Shown piece by piece: positions 29,439 to 39,464 of a stretch of DNA of 64,000 bases. The notes beneath the pieces are model-generated. The model did not search any database. It was given only the letters and a program-made list of their open reading frames with translations, and was not told the DNA's origin. The stretch covers positions 1 through 64,000 of the forward strand of contig JAAXHJ010000067.1 of the NCBI GenBank assembly GCA_012270965.1, in the 5' to 3' direction. Origin of the DNA: Candidatus Palauibacter poriticola. GTDB taxonomy: Bacteria; Gemmatimonadota; Gemmatimonadetes; Palauibacterales; Palauibacteraceae. Position 1 is the stretch's first letter, and every line of letters starts with the position of its first letter. The translations under genes were made by a program, and so were the position numbers.

Positions 29439-29563
29439 GATCGGTCGAGGGTCGGCTGAAGCTCGATCGGGGGGTCGGCTGGAGGTCCGTCGAGGAGTCG
29501 GCCCGCGCACGGGCACCGGCATGATCCCCGTTGCTGAAGGGTCGGTCGAAGGTAAGCCGAGGG

Positions 29564-31099
29564 TTAGCCGTGCTCCGGCTCGGGCCGCCGGACCCGTCCG
29601 AGGCGCCACACTCCCACGCCGACCAAGATGGCCACGAGCGGCAGGCCGGCCGTTCCCGTGAGGACGATGAGAGAGGCCATCGCGAACGCGCCGCCGGCGG
29701 CGATGAACCCCGTGAGGAGCCAGCCGCCCAGCACGACGAGGATGCCCGTCACGCGCTGGCCGGCGTCCGTCGCGCTCCACGTCCGGTCGCCCAGTGAGGC
29801 ACCCATCGCGGCCATGAAGGTGATGTAGGTCGTCGACAGAGGCAGCCGGTTGGCCGTGCCGATGGAGATGAGCAACGCAGCGACCGTAAGATTCACGCTC
29901 GCGCGCAGCAAGTCGTAGGGAGGATCCGAGGGATCGAGCGGTGGCGGTGCCGTGCGGCCCTCGACCCGCGCCCGGACGCCGCTCGGCGTCAGACGCCGCG
30001 CCACGCGCAGGCCGGCGTGGCCCATCGTCGCGACGGCCGATCCGAGCAGGCTTGTCCGAAAGCGCTGCCGCGTGTGGGCTTGCGCGGCAAGCCGGATCTC
30101 CGTGTCCGTCACGCTCCGGGCCTTGCGGGACCGGATGAGCGCGGCGGTCATGATGACACCGGCCAGCAGCAGCGCCCACGGCGGCGTCGCGACCCGGCCG
30201 GAAAGGTCGATGCCGTCAACGAGCACCGCTTGGAAGGCGGCGACGGAGGGGCCGATGAAATTGACGAGGTCGTTCCCGGCGAAGGCCATGGACAGCGCCC
30301 CCGTTCCCGTGAGCACGATGGCCGCGATCACCTTCGTGGGACGGCGTCTGAACACGACTGCGAGCCCGCCGGACAATACGAAGACGCCCGCGAGGATCAG
30401 GCCGATCCGGTCGCGAAGCACCGACATCGTCTCCTCGCCGAGGAGCGCCGCGCCCTGGAGACCCTTGTACACCACGAAATACGTCATCGCCGCGAACGAG
30501 GCGCCGGTCCAGAGCCAGCCCCAGCGCCGAAAGCTCGTTTCGAGGTCGAATCCGTACAGGACTCGCACGAGGAACATCACGACGGCCGCACTCAGAAACG
30601 CGGTGATCACGGAGAGGAAGATGGCCGAGTAGATGCCGAGTACGGGTCCGGTGTTGATCACGTCCAGCGCGCCGCCCAGACCCCCCGCGCCCGTCCAGAA
30701 GGCGACCGCGATCGAGGCGCCCACGAGTTCCGACACGATCGACACGGTCGTGCTGGTCGGAAGCCCGAAGGTGTTGAAGAGGTCCAAGAGAAGGACGTCC
30801 GCCGCCATGACCCCGAGGTAGAGCGCGAGAATCGAGGTCAGGATCACCGTCCCCTGATCGTTGACGAAGAAGCTGGGGTCGAACACGCCCCGGCGGGCCA
30901 CTTCCATGAGTCCGCTCGACGTGAAGGCGCCGAGGAGGATCCCGACCGTGGCGATGGTCATGATCACGCGCCGCCGGGCCACGCGAGACCCGAACGCCGA
31001 GTTGAGGAAGTTCACCGCATCGTTCGCGACCCCGACCCAGAGATCGAAGGTGGCAAGCCCGAGGATCAGAAGGAGGGCGGTGGTTTCGAATAAACTCAT
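29564..31099 (-). CDS. Inorganic phosphate transporter, PiT family
   Basis: GVANDAVNFLNSAFGSRVARRR; LLDLFNTFGLPTSTTVSIVSELVGA; NRLPLSTTYITFMAAMGASLGDRTW. Confidence 0.9.
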   Translation of the reverse strand: MSLFETTALLLILGLATFDLWVGVANDAVNFLNSAFGSRVARRRVIMTIATVGILLGAFTSSGLMEVARRGVFDPSFFVNDQGTVILTSILALYLGVMAADVLLLDLFNTFGLPTSTTVSIVSELVGASIAVAFWTGAGGLGGALDVINTGPVLGIYSAIFLSVITAFLSAAVVMFLVRVLYGFDLETSFRRWGWLWTGASFAAMTYFVVYKGLQGAALLGEETMSVLRDRIGLILAGVFVLSGGLAVVFRRRPTKVIAAIVLTGTGALSMAFAGNDLVNFIGPSVAAFQAVLVDGIDLSGRVATPPWALLLAGVIMTAALIRSRKARSVTDTEIRLAAQAHTRQRFRTSLLGSAVATMGHAGLRVARRLTPSGVRARVEGRTAPPPLDPSDPPYDLLRASVNLTVAALLISIGTANRLPLSTTYITFMAAMGASLGDRTWSATDAGQRVTGILVVLGGWLLTGFIAAGGAFAMASLIVLTGTAGLPLVAILVGVGVWRLGRVRRPEPEHG

Positions 31100-31119
31100 C
31101 GATGTCGAGGTCCTGTCGG

Positions 31120-31270
31120 CGCTGACGTAACAGGGGATCAACGCCTGGCTGGGGCTGGTCTGGATCCGAAACGCCACCATGGCGACGTCACGCGGGCGGC
31201 ACCTCTCAGCGCCAACCCTAGGGCCTTTCGGCGGGCGGGCAAGCGCCGTGACCAGACTGTTACGTCAGCG
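31120..31270. repeat. Perfect 14-bp inverted repeat pair upstream of the PiT gene
   Basis: CGCTGACGTAACAG at 31120-31133 and its exact reverse complement CTGTTACGTCAGCG at 31257-31270. Confidence 0.8.
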
Positions 31271-31559
31271 GCCCTCGGCCTCGCCTTCACTCAGGCGATC
31301 CGCCGGCTCCGGCGGCTCCCCGCCGCTTCGCTTCAGAAGCCATCGCGCCGTCTGGATGTGGGCTTCCCCCGACCGCTCGCCCAAATACTCGGCCGTTCGC
31401 ATGGCCGCGATCTTCTCCGCCGCAGCGGCGGCCATCCCTTGAAGAGACTCCTGCGGCGCAGCGACCATGCGCTGCGTGGGAGCCCGGAATATACTCTCGT
31501 ATTCGACCACGAGCGTCATCCCGGTACGATGAACTTGACGGACGATGAAGGAGGAGCGG

Positions 31560-32681
31560 ATGCGGGTTCCCCCATTCCTGATGGAGCGGTGGCAGTCGAC
31601 GTTCGAACACCGCGTGGATTACAACATATCCGAGAGCGGCGTGCATCCGCTCACCCTCTCGGAACTCCTGGACCTCATCGGCTTGGATCCGGCGGACGTT
31701 CACCTGGAGTACGGCCAGAGCGACGGTTCCGATCCGCTCAAGGCCGTGATCGCGGATCTGTACGCGGGGGCGGTTCCCAAGAACATCATTGCCACGACGG
31801 GCGGGGCCGAGGCGAACTACGTGGTCCTCTGGCGCCTCGTCTCCGCGGGAGATCGCGTGGTGGCGCTGGAGCCGACCTACGGCCAGACGCCGGGACTCGC
31901 GCGCGGGTTCGGCGCGGATGTCGTCTCGTGGCCGTTGAGGGAGGATCTCGGCTGGCAGCCCGAGCCGGGAAGCGCAGCCGACATCATCACGCCTGGGACG
32001 CGTCTCGTCATCGTCACCAACCCCAACAATCCGACGGGATCCGTCCTCACCGGCACCGCGATGGATGAGATCGTCGAGGCGGCGGAGGCGGCCGGGGCTT
32101 GGATTCTGGCGGACGAGGTCTATATCGGGGCGGAGGTCGAGGGTCCGGAGACGCCGAGCTTCTGGGGCCGCTACGACCGGGTGATCGTGACGGGCTCGCT
32201 TTCGAAGGCCTACGCGCTTCCGGGGCTCCGGCTCGGCTGGATCACCGCGCCGGCCCACATGCACGAAGAGTTGTGGAGCCGGAAGGACTACACGACGATC
32301 ACGCCGGCCACGCTCTCGGACATCGCGGCGCGCCGCGTCCTGAGCGCCGATGTGCGCCCCCGCGTCCTCGAGAGGACCCGCGCCATCATCCGCGCCAACC
32401 TCTCCCGCGTCACCCGCTGGCTCGACGACCGCGCGGACCTGTTTTCGTACTGGGCGCCGGATGCCGGCGCGATCTGCTACGTGCGCTACGGTCTCGACAT
32501 CAACTCGACCGAACTGGCGGAGCGACTGCGGGCCGAGAAGGGCGTCCTCCTCGTGCCGGGAGACCATTTTGGCATGGATCGATACCTGCGGATCGGCTTC
32601 GGAAACCCGGCCGCGGAACTCGACGAGGCGCTCGACCGGGTGGCGGCCCTTCTCGAGGAGGCCTGCGTCGCCGTGGCGTGA
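31560..32681 (+). CDS. Class I/II PLP-dependent aminotransferase
   Basis: TTGGAEANYVVLWRLV; LVIVTNPNNPTGSVLTG; ILADEVYIGAE; TGSLSKAYALPGLRLGWI. Confidence 0.9.
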   Translation: MRVPPFLMERWQSTFEHRVDYNISESGVHPLTLSELLDLIGLDPADVHLEYGQSDGSDPLKAVIADLYAGAVPKNIIATTGGAEANYVVLWRLVSAGDRVVALEPTYGQTPGLARGFGADVVSWPLREDLGWQPEPGSAADIITPGTRLVIVTNPNNPTGSVLTGTAMDEIVEAAEAAGAWILADEVYIGAEVEGPETPSFWGRYDRVIVTGSLSKAYALPGLRLGWITAPAHMHEELWSRKDYTTITPATLSDIAARRVLSADVRPRVLERTRAIIRANLSRVTRWLDDRADLFSYWAPDAGAICYVRYGLDINSTELAERLRAEKGVLLVPGDHFGMDRYLRIGFGNPAAELDEALDRVAALLEEACVAVA

Positions 32682-32691
32682 GGGTCGTACG

Positions 32692-34206
32692 GTGTCCGCG
32701 ACGGTCGAGGTTGAGGTCAAGCTGACGGGAAGCCCCGGGGAGTTGTCCTCGGCTTTCGACGACTTGGGCGGGACGCGGCCGGTTCGTCGGCGACTCCTGA
32801 CGGTCTACTACGACACCCCGGAGGGCCACCTCCGGCGCCGCGGTTGCGCCATCAGAATCCGGGGTCGGCGCGGCTCCCGGGAACTGACCCTGAAGAGGGA
32901 CGAGGGGGATGGGCTGACCCGCGGCGAATGGACTTCAACCCTGCCGCCCGCGACCCGGGACGATGGAGTGCCGAGGCTCGAGGGGGCGCCGAAGCTCGAT
33001 CAACTCCCTCCCGAGGCCCCCGTCGACGATCTCGGGATCGCGGAGGCCGATGCGCTGAACCCCACCTTCCTCACGGACATCGAGCGCACGAAGAAGGAGA
33101 TCCGGACAGGCGACGCCTTGGTCGAGGTGTCGCTGGACGCGGGACGGATCTTGGCCGGAGAACGTAAGGCGCGGGTAGCCGAACTGGAGTTGGAGCTGCT
33201 GAGCGGACCGGTGGGAGACATGCTGGCGGGTGCGCGCGCGCTCCTAAAGAAGCGTCGCCTCGCGGTCGGGACGCGCTCCAAGGCGGCGAGAGGCACCGAC
33301 CTGCTGCTCGGCACCTCGCCGCCCGCGGTCCGGGCGACCCGAGTGAAACTCGATGCGGGGGATTCGATCGACGGTGCGCTCGCGAAGGTCGTCCGCGCGA
33401 CGTCCAGCCAGGTGACCGGGAATCTCGCTCCGGTTCTGGAGGCCGGCGATCCCGAAGGCATCCATCAACTGCGGGTCTCCCTGCGGCGGCTGCGCTCGGC
33501 GCTGCTCTTCCTCAAGCCCCATCTCGGATCTCGCGCCGGCGCTCTGAACCGCGAGGCCCGGCGAGCGCTCAAGCGGTTGGGGCCGGCGCGCGACCTCGAT
33601 GTCTTTCTGCTCGAGACGCTGCCTCCCGTGATCTACGCGAACCCGGGAGCCTCCTCGTTGCTGCGGCTTCGCGACGCCGCTCGGGAACGGCGGGACGCGG
33701 CCCGTGCATCGGCCCGAAGGTTGATCTTGGGCCGGCGGTTCAACCGGTTCGTCCTCGATCTGCTGTGGGTGGCGGAGGGCGGCGGACTCGTCGCGCGGGA
33801 CGCCGGCGAGCCCCTCTCCACGACTGCGGAACGCAGGCTGAACGGGAGATACCGGAGCCTCATAAAGGTAGGGAGCGGCTTCGCTCACCTGAGCGAGCCG
33901 GAGCGCCACCGGGTCCGCATCGCCGTCAAGAAGCTCCGCTACGTCTGCGATTACTCGCGGAGCCTCTTCCCGGGGCCGGCGGTACGCGTCTATCTGGCCT
34001 GCCTCTCGACCCTGCAGGACGATCTCGGCCGCCTCAGCGACGCGTCCGTCGCCCGCGGGATCTCGCGAGAGCTGGCCGCGACCGATCCGTCCGCGGTCGA
34101 GGGAGCGTCGCGGGTCGGCGACTGGTACGATCGGTGGGCCCACGCGGCCGAGCCCGGATTGATCGAATCGTGGCGGAGCTTCGTCGCGGCGAAACCGTTC
34201 TGGTAG
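32692..34206 (+). CDS. CYTH and CHAD domain protein
   Basis: VEVEVKLTG...LLTVYYDTPEGHLRRRGCAIRIR (CYTH); GIHQLRVSLRRLRSALLFLKPHL...RHRVRIAVKKLRYVCDY (CHAD). Confidence 0.9.
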   Translation: MSATVEVEVKLTGSPGELSSAFDDLGGTRPVRRRLLTVYYDTPEGHLRRRGCAIRIRGRRGSRELTLKRDEGDGLTRGEWTSTLPPATRDDGVPRLEGAPKLDQLPPEAPVDDLGIAEADALNPTFLTDIERTKKEIRTGDALVEVSLDAGRILAGERKARVAELELELLSGPVGDMLAGARALLKKRRLAVGTRSKAARGTDLLLGTSPPAVRATRVKLDAGDSIDGALAKVVRATSSQVTGNLAPVLEAGDPEGIHQLRVSLRRLRSALLFLKPHLGSRAGALNREARRALKRLGPARDLDVFLLETLPPVIYANPGASSLLRLRDAARERRDAARASARRLILGRRFNRFVLDLLWVAEGGGLVARDAGEPLSTTAERRLNGRYRSLIKVGSGFAHLSEPERHRVRIAVKKLRYVCDYSRSLFPGPAVRVYLACLSTLQDDLGRLSDASVARGISRELAATDPSAVEGASRVGDWYDRWAHAAEPGLIESWRSFVAAKPFW

Positions 34207-34286
34207 CCTTTCCCCGGCAGGCCGTGACGGAACCCCGCGTCAGCGCCACTCGAACGCAGCGGGATTCCCGCTGCGGCCCGCTCCCC

Positions 34287-35597
34287 TCACGAGGCCATGC
34301 GCGGCCCCAGCGAACGGCGATGGTTCCGGACGCCGCGCGCGAAGAGGAGCAGGGTGAACAGGAGCGCGGCCCCGCCGATCAGGAGCCGCACCGGATTGTC
34401 CGAAACTCGGTTTCCGGGATTGTCGAGCAGGGCGTCGAAGAGGGTGGGCGGATCGTACAGGATCCCGCCCTTGCCCACGCGGGAAACCGTCTGCGTAAGC
34501 GAAACGTCCAGCCGCGGGTCGCTCTCGAGAATGAGGAAATCCCCCAGCTTGCCCGGCTCCAGCGTGCCCCGCGAATCTTCGAGCCCCAAGTGGTGGGCCG
34601 CTTCGCGGGTGGCGGCGTAGAGGGCGTCCTCCGCCGTCAACCCGGCCGCGACGAGGGCGTCCATCTCCTCGTGCAGCGCCAGCCCGGGAGCGAGCGCGCC
34701 GTTCGTGGCGGTGGAGACGGATCCTCCGGCGGCGTGGAACTCCCGCACGAACTCGCGGAGCACCTCCAGCGCCGCGCTCAACTGGTCCGCCTCGGCGGGC
34801 GTTCGGTCGGGAAGGAGCCGGTCCTGAATGCGGGCCGTGACCATCGCGTACTCGACGAGGCGGTTCATCCCGTGCGGCAGTCTGTAGGGCTCCGCCCAAC
34901 GCTCCTGCTCTAGGAGGCGCGGCGCGAACGCGACGCCCCGAGCCCCCATCGCACGGGCGGAGTCTAGCAGCGCCTCGCGGTCGGCGAGCGTGGCTCGCGA
35001 TCGCGCACGGAACTGAACGTCTCGCGTCTCGCGGCCGAGCGGCCCGCTCAGGTCGAGTGGCCCGCTCGCGTCGGGTGGCCCGCTCGCGTCGGGTGACCCG
35101 CCTGCGCCGGGTGGGATGGTGGCGGCGAGCGCCTGGCCGAAGAGCCCGAGCGGGTACGGCGGCTCCTCGACGGGGGTCGCCGGCCGCGGGGCGGGAATCC
35201 GCGCGTCATCGCTGCCCGTCGGCGGCAGCGGCTCCCCCTCGGGCCCCTCCGGGATCTCCGGGACGGCCGCCGTCGTGACGCCGAGCAGAAAGGCCAGGTA
35301 GGCGACCTGCTCGTTGCTCGGCACCTCCGCGGCCTCCCTCACATCGATCAGCCCCGGGACCACCCAGAAGCCATCGGCGTCGAGCACCTCCACGCCCGTC
35401 GGCGCGGGGCAGTCGGCCCGCCCCCCCACGCACGTCACGAGGCCGTCGGCCACGACGAGGCGCCCGCTCGACCACACGGCCCCCGTGCCGTCGATGATGT
35501 TCCCGTTGTCGACCACGATCGACCCGGGCCCGCCGCATGCCGCGAGGCCGGCCAGAAGAGCCGCCACCGCCGCCGGATAGCGTTTCGTTTCCGTCAT
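34287..35597 (-). CDS. Amidohydrolase-like lipoprotein lacking the canonical HxH metal motif, C-terminal TM helix
   Basis: DADGFWVVPGLIDVREAAEVPSN; DALYAATREAAHHLGLEDSRGTLEPGKLGDFLILESDP; terminal LLIGGAALLFTLLLFARGV. Confidence 0.78.
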   Translation of the reverse strand: MTETKRYPAAVAALLAGLAACGGPGSIVVDNGNIIDGTGAVWSSGRLVVADGLVTCVGGRADCPAPTGVEVLDADGFWVVPGLIDVREAAEVPSNEQVAYLAFLLGVTTAAVPEIPEGPEGEPLPPTGSDDARIPAPRPATPVEEPPYPLGLFGQALAATIPPGAGGSPDASGPPDASGPLDLSGPLGRETRDVQFRARSRATLADREALLDSARAMGARGVAFAPRLLEQERWAEPYRLPHGMNRLVEYAMVTARIQDRLLPDRTPAEADQLSAALEVLREFVREFHAAGGSVSTATNGALAPGLALHEEMDALVAAGLTAEDALYAATREAAHHLGLEDSRGTLEPGKLGDFLILESDPRLDVSLTQTVSRVGKGGILYDPPTLFDALLDNPGNRVSDNPVRLLIGGAALLFTLLLFARGVRNHRRSLGPRMAS

Positions 35598-36391
35598 GAC
35601 GTCTCTGTTCCGTTCAGGATCTCCATCGCCTCTCTGTGGAGTTCCGGCGCGGCCGCCACCGTCGACGCGCCGCCGATCGGATCGTCCCCTTCCCACGTTG
35701 TGATCACGCCGCCCGCGCCCCGGATCACCGGGACGAGCGCCGCAATGTCCCACGGATGCATGACCGGATCGAGCATGATGTCGGCTCGTCCGGTCGCGAC
35801 CAAGAGATATCCGTAACAGTCGCCCCAGCCGCGGTACAGCGCCGTTCTCGACCACAGCGCCTCGAACCCGGCGAGGTTCCGATGCCGGCCGACCGCCCCC
35901 GGATCCGTCGTCAGGAGCGTCGCCTCCGACAGCGAGCGGTCTTCGCGCACGCTTACCGACTTCCCGTTGAAGGTCGTCCCCGACCGGGTGCCGATGGCCA
36001 ACTCGCGCGTGATCGGTTGATGGATCACCCCCAGAATCGGCTCCCCGTCGCGCAGCAGCCCGATGAGCGTTCCGAACAGGGGGACTCCGGCGACGAAGGA
36101 GATCGTCCCGTCGATCGGATCCAGCACCCACACGTACTCGGCGTCGTCGTTGTGCGGGCCGAACTCCTCCCCGACGATGCCATGGTCGGGAAAGCGCTCC
36201 ACAATCCGCTCGCGCAGGAGCGTCTCGGCGTAGCGGTCCGCCACGGTGACGGGCGACCTGTCCGCCTTGGATTCCACGGCCAGGTCCGGGTGGCGGAACA
36301 TGCCCGCGATCGCCCGGCCCGACTCCTCGGCCAGCTCCGCGGCGAATTCTCTCAGCGAATCGGGGTCCAACCTCTCCTCCGGTTTCGGCAT
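35594..36391 (-). CDS. Inositol monophosphatase family protein (HisN-type histidinol-phosphatase-like)
   Basis: GIVGEEFGPHNDDAEYVWVLDPIDGTISFVAGVPLFGTLIGL; MHPWDIAALVPVIRGAGGVITTWEG. Confidence 0.88.
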   Translation of the reverse strand: MPKPEERLDPDSLREFAAELAEESGRAIAGMFRHPDLAVESKADRSPVTVADRYAETLLRERIVERFPDHGIVGEEFGPHNDDAEYVWVLDPIDGTISFVAGVPLFGTLIGLLRDGEPILGVIHQPITRELAIGTRSGTTFNGKSVSVREDRSLSEATLLTTDPGAVGRHRNLAGFEALWSRTALYRGWGDCYGYLLVATGRADIMLDPVMHPWDIAALVPVIRGAGGVITTWEGDDPIGGASTVAAAPELHREAMEILNGTETS

Positions 36392-36434
36392 TCGAGTTTG
36401 AGCGCGATCCGGCCCATAGGATAGTTTGCCGGAC

Positions 36435-37421
36435 ATGCTCAGGCTTCACCCGTACGAATACCACATGCCGCGCGCGCTCGACGAGGCGCTGTCGTTGCTC
36501 GCCGCCCATGGCGACGACGCGATGCCCATTGCGGGCGGGACCGACCTCGTGCCCAACATGAAGCATGGGCTGTTCACGCCCAGCCACCTCGTCGCGCTGA
36601 GCCGGGTGCCGGAAATGCGCGGCATCGCCTCCACCGCCGAAGAGATCCGCATCGGGGCGGCCGAGACGCTGGCTTCGGTCGCGACCCACCCGGAAGTGCT
36701 CGCGCGGATCCCCAGTCTGGCGCGCGCCGCCCAACTCGTGTCGGGTCCGCAGTTGCGGCGGGTCGGCACCATCGGCGGCAACATCTGTCTCGACACCCGG
36801 TGCGCGTACTACAACCAGACGAGGTTCTGGCGGAAGGCGCTCGGCTACTGCCTGAAGAAGGACGGCGACCTCTGCCACGTCGTGAAGGGCGGCACTCGCT
36901 GCGTCGCGGCGCACTCGGCGGATACGCCGCCCGTGCTAGCGGTGCTCGATGCGGCCCTCGAAGTCGCGGGCGAGGACGGGGCGCGCGACGTGCCGGTAAG
37001 GCGATTCTTCACCTCGGACGGGATCTGGAACCGGTCCATCGGGAGGAACGAACTGGTCGTCGCGATCCGCATTCCGCAGCCGCCTCCGGGTACGCAGGTC
37101 GCGTTTCAGAAACTCCGGCCCCGCGCGGCCATCGATTTTCCGCTGGCCAACCTGGCGGTGCGCGTCGGACGCGACGAGAGTGGCCGCGTATCCGATTTGC
37201 GCCTCGTCGTCTCCGCGATGGGTTCGTACCCCCGCCAGGTGGGGAAGGTCGGGGACGCCGCCGTGGGGAACCGCCTCGGGCCCGGCGTGATCGAGGCGGT
37301 GGCCGAGCAGGCGTTCCGCCAGTGTCACCCGCTCTCCAACATCACGACCGACCCGGAATGGCGCCGCGCCATGATCCCCGTCTTGGTCCGCCGCGCCCTC
37401 AACGAGATCGCCGCCGCCTGA
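36435..37421 (+). CDS. FAD-binding subunit, xanthine dehydrogenase/4-hydroxybenzoyl-CoA reductase beta type
   Basis: MPIAGGTDLVPNMKHG; GTIGGNICLDTRCAYYNQTRFWRKALGYCLKKDGDLCHVVKGGTRCVA (extra cysteines as in HcrB). Confidence 0.85.
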   Translation: MLRLHPYEYHMPRALDEALSLLAAHGDDAMPIAGGTDLVPNMKHGLFTPSHLVALSRVPEMRGIASTAEEIRIGAAETLASVATHPEVLARIPSLARAAQLVSGPQLRRVGTIGGNICLDTRCAYYNQTRFWRKALGYCLKKDGDLCHVVKGGTRCVAAHSADTPPVLAVLDAALEVAGEDGARDVPVRRFFTSDGIWNRSIGRNELVVAIRIPQPPPGTQVAFQKLRPRAAIDFPLANLAVRVGRDESGRVSDLRLVVSAMGSYPRQVGKVGDAAVGNRLGPGVIEAVAEQAFRQCHPLSNITTDPEWRRAMIPVLVRRALNEIAAA

Positions 37422-37454
37422 AGCTCCGTCCGCTCCGTAGGCGAAGACGTGGGC

Positions 37455-38600
37455 TCAGTAGGCGAAGACGTCGGCGAGCGGAACGTAGGCCTCTCCGGCG
37501 AAGGCGAGCACGTCGTCGATACCGAACAGGATCTCATCGAGGGCCGCGAGTTCGGAGTGAGTGAATCCCCGTCCCGCGGCGTCGATGAATACGGGTGCCT
37601 CAACCGTGCCCTCCACGAGAGCCTCCACCCGTCCCGCCTGGCGGATCTCTCCCTCCTGCGCCCCGTTCACGACGGCGAGATCGACGAGCGTCCGCCCGCC
37701 CGCGCCATCGATGTCCATGCGGAAGAGGAGATCCGCGCGCGCCCCGTCCGCCGAAAGCTCGCCGCCGACCCGCAGCCGTACGTCGGTGGCCTCGGCCGAT
37801 AGCACGCGGTGCGTCGACGTGACATGCGTCATGCGGGCCGCGTCATCGAACTCCAGCAACTCGTCAAGTTCGAAATCGAAGCGCCCGTGCTGGTCTTCCA
37901 CGAAACCCTCGGCGAGCAGGCTCACCGACACGCCGTTCGCGTAGGATGCGAAGGCACCGTCCACAAGGTAGTCCGCGACGCGCCGGGTACCGCCTCCGCT
38001 CGTATCGAAGGCCCGCACGCGCAACCGCGCGGACACCGCGTCGCTCTCGTCCATGAGATCCACGAATCCGAACGGCTGCGGCGGTAGCGCGGGAAGACCG
38101 GACGAAAGGTCCACCACGTACAGTTCGAATCGGACCCCGTTTTCCGGACCGCCGTCGCCGTGCTCGACATACGCGTCGATGGACGCATCGAAGATGAACT
38201 CCTTGCCGAGCACGTTGATCGGGAAGAGCGGGACCTTCGCGCCCCGTGCCCGCCGCGCGTGGACGTTCGCCACCGCCCGTTCGAGCGAACGCGGCTCGAG
38301 GGCGCGGAGGAGAGCGACCCGGTCGGACGAGCCGCGGAGCTGCGAGTGGACCGCTCGAGTCGCCCGGGGTTCGGACAGCCCGAGCACCTCGGCGATCGTC
38401 CGGACCTGCGCCACGATCGCGTTGTCCGCCGCGAACCGGAGTGAGTAGATGGAGTTCGCCGCCAACTCGGGATCGAAGGGAGGATCGGGCAGCGGCCGTC
38501 CGACGATGCCCCGTTCCTCCGCGCAACCCGCGGCCGCCAGTACGAGCAGCCCCACCGCTAGGGCACGACATCTTCCCGCCACTGCGATCCCTCCCCTCAT
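37455..38600 (-). CDS. Uncharacterised lipoprotein
   Basis: Signal plus lipobox VLAAAGC; no recognised domain. Confidence 0.65.
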   Translation of the reverse strand: MRGGIAVAGRCRALAVGLLVLAAAGCAEERGIVGRPLPDPPFDPELAANSIYSLRFAADNAIVAQVRTIAEVLGLSEPRATRAVHSQLRGSSDRVALLRALEPRSLERAVANVHARRARGAKVPLFPINVLGKEFIFDASIDAYVEHGDGGPENGVRFELYVVDLSSGLPALPPQPFGFVDLMDESDAVSARLRVRAFDTSGGGTRRVADYLVDGAFASYANGVSVSLLAEGFVEDQHGRFDFELDELLEFDDAARMTHVTSTHRVLSAEATDVRLRVGGELSADGARADLLFRMDIDGAGGRTLVDLAVVNGAQEGEIRQAGRVEALVEGTVEAPVFIDAAGRGFTHSELAALDEILFGIDDVLAFAGEAYVPLADVFAY

Positions 38601-38822
38601 GGTTGAAGCGACTGGACAGGAGAGAGACGAGACAGGCGCGAAGCGCGTCACGACGGGCGGGGACGGCGGGTCATGGCCGGAGGGAGACGGCGGGTCCCTC
38701 CGGCGGGCGGGGGACGGCTGGTCACGGTCCCCACCGCGCGCATACTTTGCCGAAAGCGTTGAAGGATTCAGTCTTCGCCACGATGGCCCCCGGCCTGGGG
38801 CTCTTGATTTCGAGGAGGTACG

Positions 38823-39434
38823 ATGCACGCCTTGCCCGACCTGCCGTACGCCCCCGACGCGCTCGAACCGACGATCGACGCGCGCACGATGGAGATCCAC
38901 CACCGCAAGCATCACCAGGTGTACGTGAACATGCTGAACGGTGCCCTCGAAGGTCACGACGACCTCGCGGGCCTCTCGTTGGAGGCCCTCCTCCGCGGCA
39001 TCGCCGACGTGCCCGAGTCGATCCGCGGGGCGGTGCGGAACCACGGCGGCGGACACGCGAACCACTCGATGTTCTGGACGTCGATGTCACCGGATGGGGG
39101 CGGGAGTCCGTCCGGCGACCTCGCGGCCGCCATCGACCACGCCTGCGGCTCCTTCGACGACTTCAAGGCGGCGTTCCAGCTGGCGGGGCTCACCCGCTTC
39201 GGCAGCGGATGGGCGTGGCTCGTAGCCGGGGTCGGCGGCGAACTCTCCGTCTACTCCACCGCGAACCAGGACAGCCCGCTGATGCAGGGAGACACGCCGC
39301 TCCTGGGCGTGGATGTGTGGGAGCACGCGTACTACCTGAACTACCAGAACCGCCGGGCGGACTACCTCGCCGCGTTCTGGGATGTCGTGGACTGGGCCGC
39401 CGTGGCCGCCCGCTACGCCGCCGCCACCGGGTAA
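38823..39434 (+). CDS. sodA: Superoxide dismutase (Mn/Fe)
   Basis: [60 protein letters not shown]. Confidence 0.95.
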   Translation: MHALPDLPYAPDALEPTIDARTMEIHHRKHHQVYVNMLNGALEGHDDLAGLSLEALLRGIADVPESIRGAVRNHGGGHANHSMFWTSMSPDGGGSPSGDLAAAIDHACGSFDDFKAAFQLAGLTRFGSGWAWLVAGVGGELSVYSTANQDSPLMQGDTPLLGVDVWEHAYYLNYQNRRADYLAAFWDVVDWAAVAARYAAATG

Positions 39435-39464
39435 CCGCCGCGAATCAGACGCCGCCGGACGCCG

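Noticed and set aside
29440-29560. GTCGGCTG/GTCGAGG-type imperfect repeats downstream of DoxX
   Set aside because: Units too irregular to define confidently by eye; left out of the repeat features.
31265-31519. 84-aa minus ORF (MTLVVEYESIFRAPTQRM...)
   Set aside because: Plausible composition but no motif or paralogue visible; could be spurious, so not called.
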